Assembly: GCA_026395775.1 (NCBI GenBank) | Contig: JAPLYA010000138.1 | Span: forward strand, 1-15,724 | Direction of reading: 5' to 3' | Source of the DNA: Candidatus Pacearchaeota archaeon | Lineage (GTDB): Archaea; Nanobdellota; Nanobdellia; Pacearchaeales; GW2011-AR1 | Length of the DNA stretch: 15,724 nucleotides | In this document: positions 1-6,103 of the stretch, piece after piece | Layout of the letters: each line of letters opens with the position of its first letter | Position numbering within the stretch: the stretch's first letter is position 1 | Notes under the pieces: model-generated | The model's database searches: none | What the model was told of the DNA's origin: nothing | Seen by the model: only the letters and a program-made list of their open reading frames with translations | Position numbers and translations under genes: made by a program

Positions 1-71
1 CTGCATTGATTGTTTGTATGTCCTTTAATTTTCAGCTTGAAAAACTCTTTTCTTATTTCTCCTTTTTTCAT
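1..71 (-). CDS. Possible 5' end of a gene leaving the left edge
   Basis: An ATG on the minus strand at 71 opens a frame that stays open to the window edge: 23 codons beginning MKKGEIRKEFFKLKIKG and rich in Lys, Glu and Phe. The composition looks like real archaeal coding sequence and reminds me of the N-terminus of helix-turn-helix or transposase-like proteins, but so short a piece cannot prove this. No in-frame ATG lies upstream before the stop at 135-137. There is no TATA box at the 25-bp distance used by other genes here; an AT-rich TTTTATAT (78-85) is too close, and a weak GAGG lies 14 nt before the ATG. The sequence beyond the left edge would decide it. Confidence 0.4.
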   Translation of the reverse strand, partial: MKKGEIRKEFFKLKIKGHTNNQC

Positions 72-117
72 GAAGAAATATAAAACCTCAAGCAGAACTA
101 ATTTTCGGTTTTGCCTA

Positions 118-129
118 GGACATATGTCC
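118..129. promoter_or_regulatory. Perfect 12-bp palindrome GGACATATGTCC
   Basis: GGACATATGTCC is self-complementary. The flanks CTA and CTAG extend the symmetry with one unpaired base. It lies upstream of the possible gene leaving the left edge, where a dimeric regulator could bind, but no TATA box is placed convincingly beside it. Function unknown. Confidence 0.3.
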
Positions 130-223
130 CTAGCTTATACACTAATCCCAGTTTAGAGGTAAATTCAAGCAATTTCAATATAACCAACTAGTAATCCTTA
201 TTTATCAATAAAAGAGTGAACCT

Positions 224-244
224 CCCTGTGCCAAGAGCACAGGG
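224..244. other. Strong hairpin, 8-bp GC-rich stem
   Basis: CCCTGTGC (224-231) pairs perfectly with GCACAGGG (237-244) across a 5-nt CAAGA loop in otherwise AT-rich DNA. No T-run follows directly on either strand, so a classical terminator is not indicated. It could be a structured RNA element, part of a small RNA, or the 3' processing/termination region of the gene at 379-645, which is transcribed towards it. Confidence 0.45.
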
Positions 245-290
245 CATAGCTATTAATTAAAAGAAAAATCTTTGATATGTAAGGTTGTGG

Positions 291-309
291 GTGTTAATTA
301 GTTTAACAC
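291..309. promoter_or_regulatory. Operator-like inverted repeat GTGTTAA-N5-TTAACAC
   Basis: Two perfect 7-bp arms (291-297 and 303-309) flank a 5-bp spacer, the usual shape of a dimeric regulator site. It lies between the small gene at 379-645 and the possible gene at the left edge. I see no other full copy in the window. Role unknown. Confidence 0.3.
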
Positions 310-378
310 AATTGCTCGCTTCAAGATGAGGTATATGTGGAATTTATTGTTTAACAAAAAATAGAATTATAAGACAAT

Positions 379-645
379 TTAGTATCTCCAAAATGATGTT
401 CTTCGGGAATGTTGTTTTGGCTTGGTATTTTGGGTTTTTAAAAATTCAGCTAAAATTTCAGCTTCTAGACTTCTATTCCTAAATGGCTCAAAACCATAAC
501 ATTGAATGCCCAAACCATCTCGTTTATTCAAACCAGAAACATAAACTCCTAAAACAATTGGTTCTTTTTTTATTCTGATTACATAGCTAACATCACCATA
601 GAGAAATACTCTTCCAAATTTTACATGGCAAAGATTATTGCGCAT
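379..645 (-). CDS. Small hypothetical protein (88 aa)
   Basis: I do not recognise this protein. Residues 6-55 look beta-rich and alternating (KFGRVFLYGDVSYVIRI, then PIVLGVYVSGLNKRDGLG), followed by a short helix around residues 59-70 (SLEAEILAEFLK) and a basic polar tail. There is no signal peptide or membrane segment, so it is probably cytoplasmic. A TATA-like box on the minus strand (671-678) lies about 29 bp before the ATG, giving an almost leaderless mRNA. It stands alone, with the nucleotidyltransferase gene ending 336 bp upstream. Frame, composition and promoter make it a plausible gene, but its short length leaves room for doubt. Confidence 0.55.
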   Translation of the reverse strand: MRNNLCHVKFGRVFLYGDVSYVIRIKKEPIVLGVYVSGLNKRDGLGIQCYGFEPFRNRSLEAEILAEFLKTQNTKPKQHSRRTSFWRY

Positions 646-670
646 TTTAATTGCCTACAAATATAACGAG

Positions 671-678
671 TTTTTAAA
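671..678 (-). promoter_or_regulatory. Candidate TATA box for the small gene at 379-645
   Basis: Read on the minus strand the box is TTTAAAAA, centred 29.5 bp from the ATG at 645. This is slightly longer than the 24.5-25.5 bp seen at other promoters here, implying a leader of about 4 nt. A second similar run lies at 681-688. Confidence 0.35.
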
Positions 679-932
679 GCTTTTTAAACTAATTTCCAAG
701 CTAAGCCCAATATACTAAAACAGTTTGCAATTTGCAAATAATTGAGGGGTAATGAATAAACTAATTTGTAGCAGGAAAAATTGTGTTCAAATGTTAGAGT
801 AAACAGATGAAAACCCCCTATTCGTCAACTGAAATAATTTATTATTTACCAAAAGAAAACAATTGATAGGCAAAAGAAAATTAATCTGTAGATAATTGGG
901 GCTCATTGGTTTGGAATTGAATTTCCAAGCTG

Positions 933-978
933 ATGAAACAATTACCAAGTAGACAAAACATCAGTTATTTTTTAACTC
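933..978. repeat. Copy A of a ~46-bp repeat next to a gene 3' end
   Basis: This copy aligns with 2893-2940 with one 2-nt gap. Shared blocks include ATGAAA, CAATTACC, ACAAAA, ATCAGTTA and TTTA followed by CTC; by eye roughly four in five positions match. In the minus-strand sense it lies 3 nt after the stop codon of the gene at 982-2775. It could be a conserved 3' untranslated or termination element, or a relic of duplication. Confidence 0.5.
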
Positions 979-981
979 TGA

Positions 982-2775
982 TTACAGAATAATTTCGAAG
1001 TCACCAAGAATCTTCCTTAGGAAAGTGAAGATCTTGCTGTCCATTTTTACCCCTTTTCTAGCTTTTTGCTCTTGCAAAGCATTTGTCAACTCTTCAATAC
1101 TTGAATTCTCTAATTTTTCTTCAGAAAGATTAATTTTAGACACTTTTCCTTGATTAATTAAAAATGCCTTTCCCTCACCAAGAACAAGTTCATAATCCTG
1201 TTTTCTGGCTTTTAGAATTATTCTTGATCTCTGCAATTCAACTAGTTCGCATCTCTGACTGTATTCAATTAAGCTATTGATAAGTAAGGAGGCATTTTTT
1301 CTCACATTCTCAACAGCATGCTTCTCCATTTTTCCCTTAGCAAAATCTTTTTTAGCCTTAACGAGCTCTTCTAGAGATTTCAGATAGCTTTCGGGCATCT
1401 TGCCTTTATTGACAAACTCGGTTCTAAAAGCAGCCATTAGCTCTTTCTCCCCTTTTTTCTTGAAAATTGAAGCCATCATATTAAAAACATTTTTATAAAC
1501 TTCTTGGATTGTTTTTTCCAAAGATTTTTTCTCAATCTGTTTTCTCAATTCTTTCAATCTTTTCAGAAATTCTTCAGCATCTTTCAAGAAAACATCAATA
1601 TCTTTTCCAGGAATCTCTTTAATTTTCTCATGTTCAAAATCCTTGTAAGTTCTAACTATTTTCTCAAGAATATCTGCATATTTTTTCTCCAAAAGTTTTT
1701 CTTTCACAACAAAAGTTTCTCTGAAAACATTGGGCGTTTCTTTAGTTGTTGGTGGGGGTAAGCCATTTAGCATCAATAGTGCTTGTGCAGGGGTTATGAC
1801 CCCCCAATAAATATCAATCACGAGCAAATCAGTCAACATTCTTTTAACATTGCTAGACATTTTGTCTCCAGATGCCATGAACATGTCAATAGCTTCTGGC
1901 GAAGGCTTCAGCTTGCCCATTTTCAAAAGAAGCTTCCATGGCATAAATGTCCCCTTGTCATACAAAGGTATACCATCTCTAATCATTGTAAAAATAACAG
2001 GGTGGGCATCTTTTACAGATTCCCAGAACTCTGTTAAAATATAAATTTGAACATTCAGCTTATTCTTGACTCCTGCGAGTTCAGAAGCTTCAACAATATA
2101 TTGTAAGATTATGCTTCTTAGCTTTTCTTTTAACTCGAGTCTTGCCATTCTCTTAACATCAGTATCATCTATAACAACAAAAACATCCACATCGCTCGCT
2201 TTTGTAGTATCCCCTCTAACAAAACTCCCGCAAACAACATAACTCTGAACATATCTCTCGAATTTTTTCAGAACAAGGCTTTTGTGTATTTGAGAAACTC
2301 TTAGAGCAGCAAGAAATCCCTTATCAAATATTGGGAAAGACATTGCTATTGCTTCACAAATGTCATATTTTCCATCTAAACAGTAATTCCATATGTCAAC
2401 AGGGGTCTTAACATGAATCCAGGATTTCTGCTTTAGAATTTTCGCATCAGCAATCAAATCATTTTTTATCTTGACTAAATCTTTAAAATTATCTTCTGGG
2501 ATAAGAACAAGAACATGCATTGGTTTTTTCTTTGCTTCTTCTTCAGGCACTTGTTCTTCTTCTTCTATTTTTTCAGAAGCTTGAGGTGGCATTATCCCTA
2601 TAGCCATTGTGAAATTATACTTCTTTAAGACAGCTTTTTTAAAATCCTCAAGCTCTTTTTTTGTTTTCTCCATCTCTTCCTTGGCTTGATTATTCATGCC
2701 CATAGTTGAGCTTTTAGAATTGTAATCCAAAGAAATATTCTTTAATTCATCCTGAAGATTCTCTTTTGGCTCCAT
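982..2775 (-). CDS. Nucleotidyltransferase-domain protein (597 aa)
   Basis: A Pol-beta-type nucleotidyltransferase core is visible: GSFVRG at 183-188 and SDVDVFVV at 194-201 give the GS motif and first two acidic metal ligands. The third acidic position, expected on the strand NVQIYIL (241-247), appears to be Gln243. Residues about 85-155 look like a degenerate copy of the second half of the same domain (IFDKG at 149-153 against LYDKG at 271-275) without a GS motif. Residues 285-425 are helical, like the HEPN-type partner that often follows minimal nucleotidyltransferases. The tail (450-597) mixes charged helices with a small beta-rich piece near 508-550. No signal peptide, so cytoplasmic. 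I associate this long layout with DPANN archaea; substrate unknown (nucleotidyl transfer to RNA or protein possible). The ATG fits the leaderless TATA box at 2797-2804. Confidence 0.85.
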   Translation of the reverse strand: MEPKENLQDELKNISLDYNSKSSTMGMNNQAKEEMEKTKKELEDFKKAVLKKYNFTMAIGIMPPQASEKIEEEEQVPEEEAKKKPMHVLVLIPEDNFKDLVKIKNDLIADAKILKQKSWIHVKTPVDIWNYCLDGKYDICEAIAMSFPIFDKGFLAALRVSQIHKSLVLKKFERYVQSYVVCGSFVRGDTTKASDVDVFVVIDDTDVKRMARLELKEKLRSIILQYIVEASELAGVKNKLNVQIYILTEFWESVKDAHPVIFTMIRDGIPLYDKGTFMPWKLLLKMGKLKPSPEAIDMFMASGDKMSSNVKRMLTDLLVIDIYWGVITPAQALLMLNGLPPPTTKETPNVFRETFVVKEKLLEKKYADILEKIVRTYKDFEHEKIKEIPGKDIDVFLKDAEEFLKRLKELRKQIEKKSLEKTIQEVYKNVFNMMASIFKKKGEKELMAAFRTEFVNKGKMPESYLKSLEELVKAKKDFAKGKMEKHAVENVRKNASLLINSLIEYSQRCELVELQRSRIILKARKQDYELVLGEGKAFLINQGKVSKINLSEEKLENSSIEELTNALQEQKARKGVKMDSKIFTFLRKILGDFEIIL

Positions 2776-2796
2776 AATTATTATACTGAATCTAGA

Positions 2797-2804
2797 TTTT
2801 TAAA
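2797..2804 (-). promoter_or_regulatory. TATA box of the nucleotidyltransferase gene
   Basis: On the minus strand TTTAAAAA is centred 25.5 bp before the ATG at 2775, predicting transcription from the start codon itself (leaderless). The same spacing occurs before 3993 and 5099, which supports both the promoter and the chosen start. Confidence 0.55.
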
Positions 2805-2892
2805 GGTTTGTAAATTGATTTCCATAATAAAAAGTAAACTATTTCAGTATACTTGGCAATTGTACGGGGTTTTTTAATTGTTTGCCTAACCA

Positions 2893-2940
2893 ATGAAACA
2901 CAATTACCCCTTATACAAAAAATCAGTTAGTATTTACCTC
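2893..2940. repeat. Copy B of the ~46-bp repeat next to a gene 3' end
   Basis: Homologous to 933-978 with a 2-nt insertion. In the minus-strand sense it lies 8 nt after the stop of the winged-helix gene at 2949-3218. Read that way it contains AACTGATTTTTTG, whose T-run would suit archaeal termination. Its position matches copy A, which also follows a minus-strand stop codon. Confidence 0.5.
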
Positions 2941-2948
2941 GGAAGAGC

Positions 2949-3218
2949 TTAAAGCTCAAACTCCTCAATAAAACTGATAATTGTTCTATACTGCTCTAAA
3001 AAGCTGGCTCCTTTTTCAGTTAGGGAGACAAATTTTTCATTTTTCTTATCAATTGTTTCTATTACAAACTTCTTAGTCATAATCTCACTGAGATACTCTT
3101 TAAACCTTAGTGAAGAAAGATTGGCTTTTCTTAGTAATGGAGTAAATTTGATTGAGTGGCTATCTCTGATTATGGTGAGTATATCCCGAATAATCTCCAA
3201 TCTCCCTCTTTTTGCCAT
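2949..3218 (-). CDS. Winged-helix transcriptional regulator (89 aa)
   Basis: A compact archaeal winged-helix DNA-binding protein resembling the HTH_45/ArnR1-like group. It starts MAKRGRLEIIRDIL (helix 1, about 5-19), has helix 2 near 24-32, a recognition helix near 36-48 (SLRFKEYLSEIM), a wing with FVIETIDKKNEKFVSLTEKG (51-70), and a C-terminal helix 71-88 suited to dimerisation. The start lies 1 nt after the stop of the 7-TM protein gene, so the two are co-transcribed and probably coupled. Their shared promoter carries a palindromic operator that also faces the ABC operon, so I infer that this protein binds that site and controls both itself and the transporter. The DNA-binding role is firm; the target is inferred from position only. 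Confidence 0.85.
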   Translation of the reverse strand: MAKRGRLEIIRDILTIIRDSHSIKFTPLLRKANLSSLRFKEYLSEIMTKKFVIETIDKKNEKFVSLTEKGASFLEQYRTIISFIEEFEL

Positions 3219-3219
3219 A

Positions 3220-3906
3220 TTATTTACCTGATTTTTTTATGACCCTATAAAGGATAGTCAAGAAAATTCCAGATGATACAAGATAACCAAAAAGCTGTAT
3301 GCCCTGGAAAAATCTAGGTATTAATATGTCTAGGATGTTAAAAATCCAGAAAATTAAAAGCAGTATATAGACAATGTAAAAATTATTGTGTTTTGAACTA
3401 TTCTGCCTATTTCTATGTGCTATATAAACAATTGAGATAACAAATAACAGTAGAAAAGCATTAAGCATAATATGGACTAGCTTATTAACAAACAAAATGC
3501 TTGCCAGCGAGATTATGATTGCCAGGAGATGAAAAATTATAATTTTAGTCTTGTCCCCATTCCATTTTCTCCACATAACTCCATATAACAAATAAAATAT
3601 CGCCATAGAACTAAAATATAAAAATATAAAAATAGTCAAACCCTCAAAGATTGCTCCTGGAATATGTGGAGGTATATCCCAGCTACTAAAGCCGAGTAAA
3701 ATAAATTTGATAAAACTTCTGAAAAAATAGGCAATTGCAAAAAATAAAAAAGCTCTTCTGAAATATTTAATCCCCTTATAAGAACTAAGTTCATAAATTT
3801 CTTTTGTTCCAAAATAGATCATTAAGCTGCAGATAATTATAACAAATGAATAAATAATTTCTGCTCCTATTCCCAGTTCTATAAATCCCTGAATAATTGG
3901 TGGCAT
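3220..3906 (-). CDS. 7-TM membrane protein, possible sensor (228 aa)
   Basis: Seven hydrophobic segments are visible at about 15-34, 50-72, 86-108, 122-140, 143-163, 175-194 and 203-222, with short charged loops and a basic C-terminus (RVIKKSGK). There is no extended extracytoplasmic or catalytic domain, so I see no enzyme signature. The topology resembles free-standing 7-TM sensory modules. It is the first gene of a two-gene operon with the winged-helix regulator (1 nt between them), which suggests it senses a membrane or envelope signal and modulates that regulator. It starts at 3906, about 28 bp after a TTTATAAA box, so it is nearly leaderless. The membrane location is clear; the sensor role is inference. 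It could instead be an accessory transporter part. Confidence 0.8.
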   Translation of the reverse strand: MPPIIQGFIELGIGAEIIYSFVIIICSLMIYFGTKEIYELSSYKGIKYFRRAFLFFAIAYFFRSFIKFILLGFSSWDIPPHIPGAIFEGLTIFIFLYFSSMAIFYLLYGVMWRKWNGDKTKIIIFHLLAIIISLASILFVNKLVHIMLNAFLLLFVISIVYIAHRNRQNSSKHNNFYIVYILLLIFWIFNILDILIPRFFQGIQLFGYLVSSGIFLTILYRVIKKSGK

Positions 3907-3930
3907 CTTAATTTACTGAGATATTTTAAG

Positions 3931-3971
3931 TTTATAAAACCAGTGGATTATCAGTCCATATTGTTTATAAA
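3931..3971. promoter_or_regulatory. Symmetric divergent promoter with shared palindromic operator
   Basis: TTTATAAA (3931-3938), a 5-bp gap, the palindrome TGGATTATCAGTCCA (3944-3958), a 5-bp gap, and TTTATAAA (3964-3971). TTTATAAA is its own reverse complement, so the left box serves the minus gene (ATG at 3906, centre 28.5 bp away) and the right box the plus gene (ATG at 3993, centre 25.5 bp away). The palindrome has 6-bp arms, 5 of 6 positions symmetric, around a 3-bp centre. It abuts the TFB-recognition position of both promoters, so one bound dimer could block or recruit at both. The same site recurs at 5050-5064. Confidence 0.75.
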
Positions 3972-3992
3972 TACAATTCTATGTAAGTTTGA

Positions 3993-4298
3993 ATGAATAA
4001 GCTGATAAAAGGGTTAATAATTGGCATTATTCTTGGTTTAATTATTGGGCTTATCGCGGGATATTTCCTTAATAACAAATTTGCAGGGAATTTTCAAAGC
4101 AATAGGAATCTCCAAATCAGCGAAACTTCAAAGCAAGAGGTAGCTTCATTTTTTAACTCTACAGTTGATGTTGACAAAATAAATCAATATTGCCAGACCA
4201 ATAGAATAAACTGCAATTATTATTGCAGGGTTATTAATCCCACAAATGAATTTTGCAGTGAACAGATGAATTTTGCAAGAGGAGCAAGACCACAATGA
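3993..4298 (+). CDS. Small single-pass membrane protein of the ABC operon (101 aa)
   Basis: An N-terminal hydrophobic helix (residues about 6-26, IKGLIIGIILGLIIGLIAGY) is preceded by Lys residues and followed by a polar, probably extracytoplasmic domain of about 70 residues. That domain holds four cysteines close together (C67, C74, C78, C88; NCNYYC within 73-78), suggesting disulfides or metal binding. Its last codons overlap the ATPase gene in an ATGA junction, so translation is coupled. This implies a role with the transporter, perhaps as an accessory or substrate-contacting subunit. I recognise no named family. The ATG is 25.5 bp from the TATA centre, making it the leaderless first gene of the operon. 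Confidence 0.75.
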   Translation: MNKLIKGLIIGIILGLIIGLIAGYFLNNKFAGNFQSNRNLQISETSKQEVASFFNSTVDVDKINQYCQTNRINCNYYCRVINPTNEFCSEQMNFARGARPQ

Positions 4299-4975
4299 AA
4301 GAAGAGATGATAAAAATCAAAAATGTATGGAAAAAGTACGAAATGGGCGAGGCAGAGCCCTTAATTGTTCTAAAGGAGATTGATTTAACTATTCAGAGAG
4401 GAGAATTTGTAGCAATCACCGGACCATCTGGCTCAGGAAAATCAACAATGGTGAATATAATCGGAGCCCTAGATATACCCTCATGGGGAGAAGTGGATTT
4501 GAAAGGAAAAAATATATCCAAAATGTCAGAATCTTCATTAACTGTTCTGAGAGGAAAGACCATTGGTTTTATATTCCAGCAGTTCAATCTTCTGCCAACT
4601 TTAACTGCATTACAAAATGTAATGCTGCCTCTTGAGCTAGTAGATGTTCCAGAAGACAAAGCCAGAAAAAGAGCTGAAAATCTTTTGAAATCTCTAGAAC
4701 TGGGAGACAGAATGCATCATAAGCCAAACCAGTTGTCAGGAGGACAACAGCAAAGAGTTGCTATTGCTAGAGCTCTTGCAAATAATCCTGAAATCATTCT
4801 TGCAGATGAGCCAACGGGAAATTTAGATAGTAAGACAGGAAAGTTTGTAATGGAATTTCTAGAAAGAATGCATAAGGAAGGAAAAACAGTTGTATTAATT
4901 ACTCATGACTTGGATTTAGTTGATTATGCAAAAAGAGTTGTTCATATTAAAGATGGCAGAATATCAAGAACGTAA
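4295..4975 (+). CDS. ABC transporter ATP-binding protein, MacB/LolD type (226 aa)
   Basis: A complete ABC ATPase of normal family length. Walker A is GPSGSGKST (43-51), the Q-loop is FQQFNLLP (94-101), the signature is LSGGQ (147-151), Walker B is ILADEP (168-173) followed by TGNLDS, and the switch His is H204 in THD. The Q-loop context and TGNLDS belong to the LolD/MacB/FtsE class, which drives mechanotransmission through FtsX-fold permeases rather than substrate import. It works on the cytoplasmic side, presumably with the permease at 6104-7345. The start overlaps the preceding stop (ATGA); a GGAG at 4281-4284 lies 10 nt upstream and may help internal initiation. Confidence 0.95.
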   Translation: MKEEMIKIKNVWKKYEMGEAEPLIVLKEIDLTIQRGEFVAITGPSGSGKSTMVNIIGALDIPSWGEVDLKGKNISKMSESSLTVLRGKTIGFIFQQFNLLPTLTALQNVMLPLELVDVPEDKARKRAENLLKSLELGDRMHHKPNQLSGGQQQRVAIARALANNPEIILADEPTGNLDSKTGKFVMEFLERMHKEGKTVVLITHDLDLVDYAKRVVHIKDGRISRT

Positions 4976-4989
4976 GTTTTTGAGTACAC

Positions 4990-5015
4990 TCAGAATTCCA
5001 ATCGTAGAATTCTGA
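4990..5015. other. Hairpin between the ATPase gene and the next promoter
   Basis: TCAGAATTC (4990-4998) pairs perfectly with GAATTCTGA (5007-5015) around an 8-nt loop, 14 nt after the ATPase stop. A short T-run (4976-4981) precedes it and an A-rich stretch follows. It may mark the 3' end of the first transcript or protect it; alternatively the palindrome could bind protein. A strong U-tract terminator is not seen. Confidence 0.4.
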
Positions 5016-5049
5016 TGTTTCAAAAAAGAGAAAAAATAATAAGCACTAG

Positions 5050-5077
5050 TGGATTATTAGTCCATCAGGTTTATAAA
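5050..5077 (+). promoter_or_regulatory. Second copy of the palindromic operator with TATA box
   Basis: TGGATTATTAGTCCA (5050-5064) differs from the 3944-3958 site only at one central base. It is followed by a 5-bp gap and TTTATAAA (5070-5077), then 21 bp to the ATG at 5099, exactly the spacing found before 3993. The second half of the ABC module therefore has its own leaderless promoter under the same predicted regulator. Confidence 0.75.
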
Positions 5078-5098
5078 TGAGAGAGATTTAAATCAAAA

Positions 5099-6091
5099 AT
5101 GAAAATACAAAAAGAGATGCTATTTATCTTCGCAGTTATATTCTTCATATCAATTATATCATTTGTTTCGGCGGATAATAATGCCTGCATTCTAAGCATA
5201 AATCTTGTTAATCAGGATCCGAATCCAGCAATTCCAGATAGCTATGTTGATGTTGTTTTTCAAGTTTCAGGAGTGCAGAATCCAAATTGCGCAGGAATAA
5301 GTTTTGAGCTAACACCCAACTATCCATTTTCTCTAGACGCTAATGCTACCAGTGTAAAGAGATTAGAAGGAAACACATTAACTCCTTACTATAGTAATGT
5401 TTGGAATATTCCCTACACTGTAAGAGTTGACAAAGATGCACTAGAAGGAACAGCAGAGCTTGAAGCTCGGTATTCAACAACTGTTAATAATTATGTAACT
5501 CAAAGATTTCCAATAAAAATTCAAGATTCCAGAACCAATTTTGATGCAGTTATTCAGGAAGCTTCCGGAACACAAGTTTCAATAGCAATTGCAAATACTG
5601 GTAGAAGTACTGCAAATTCTGTAATAGTAAGAATTCCACAGCAGGATTCTTTCAGAGCAATGGGAACAGACGGGCAGATGGTTGGAAATTTGGCTTCAGG
5701 AGATTATACTATTGTTAGTTTTAATATAGCTTCTGCTATTCAAAGAAACCAAACAAGAGCAAGAAATTTTACAGCAACAGATACAATTCAGAATCCCAAT
5801 TTAAAATTTGATATATACTACACAGATGAACTTGGTGTAAGGAGAATTGATAATATGCAACTTCCATTGTCCTTAGCTTCAATGAACATGACCTCTGGTT
5901 TTGCTTCAAGACAGAGTTCAACAACAACTTCTTCATCTACTAGGTATATAATTCTTATAATATTAATTATAGTTGCAATAATTATCTATAAAAAATATCC
6001 TCAAATAAAAGCATACTTTGATAAGAAAGGTTCTAAAAATAATCAAATTGTTCTTCCTGACTGGATTAAGAATGATAAAAGGAAGAAATAA
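5099..6091 (+). CDS. Secreted, membrane-anchored beta-rich protein of the ABC module (330 aa)
   Basis: An N-terminal signal peptide (1-25, hydrophobic core LFIFAVIFFISIISFV) is followed by a beta-rich ectodomain. Residues about 30-140 and 148-258 look like two Ig/CARDB-like modules of the kind grouped as archaeal S-layer-like (COG1361). A Ser/Thr-rich stalk (265-281), one membrane helix (282-297) and a basic cytoplasmic tail of about 33 residues complete it. It is an exported protein held by its C-terminus with the body outside. Placed 12 nt before the permease and under the same predicted operator as the ATPase, it probably acts as the extracytoplasmic adaptor of the MacB-like transporter, analogous in position to the membrane-fusion partner of bacterial MacB. 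The topology is clear; the adaptor role is inferred. Confidence 0.85.
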   Translation: MKIQKEMLFIFAVIFFISIISFVSADNNACILSINLVNQDPNPAIPDSYVDVVFQVSGVQNPNCAGISFELTPNYPFSLDANATSVKRLEGNTLTPYYSNVWNIPYTVRVDKDALEGTAELEARYSTTVNNYVTQRFPIKIQDSRTNFDAVIQEASGTQVSIAIANTGRSTANSVIVRIPQQDSFRAMGTDGQMVGNLASGDYTIVSFNIASAIQRNQTRARNFTATDTIQNPNLKFDIYYTDELGVRRIDNMQLPLSLASMNMTSGFASRQSSTTTSSSTRYIILIILIIVAIIIYKKYPQIKAYFDKKGSKNNQIVLPDWIKNDKRKK

Positions 6092-6103
6092 TCCAGTTCA
6101 AAA

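Larger units (their letters stand above)
646..981. other. Non-coding stretch with short repeats
   Basis: No convincing gene lies here. It holds the promoter of the small gene, a 12-bp direct repeat AATTTCCAAGCT at 691-702 and 920-931, an inverted repeat TTGGAA/TTCCAA at 911-928, and one copy (933-978) of a roughly 46-bp sequence that recurs at 2893-2940. A weaker relative of that sequence occurs at 807-850. It is presumably the 3' region of the large minus-strand gene ending at 982. Confidence 0.5.

Noticed and set aside
807..866. Plus-strand 19-codon ORF starting MKTPYSSTEIIYYLP, faintly like the N-terminus of some archaeal HTH regulators
   Set aside because: No TATA box at the right distance, it stops after 19 codons, and it lies in a repeat-like stretch; chance or a remnant at best.
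1504..2044. Plus-strand open frames rich in Phe and Cys opposite the nucleotidyltransferase gene
   Set aside because: They are the antisense image of Lys/Glu-rich coding sequence and have no promoter.
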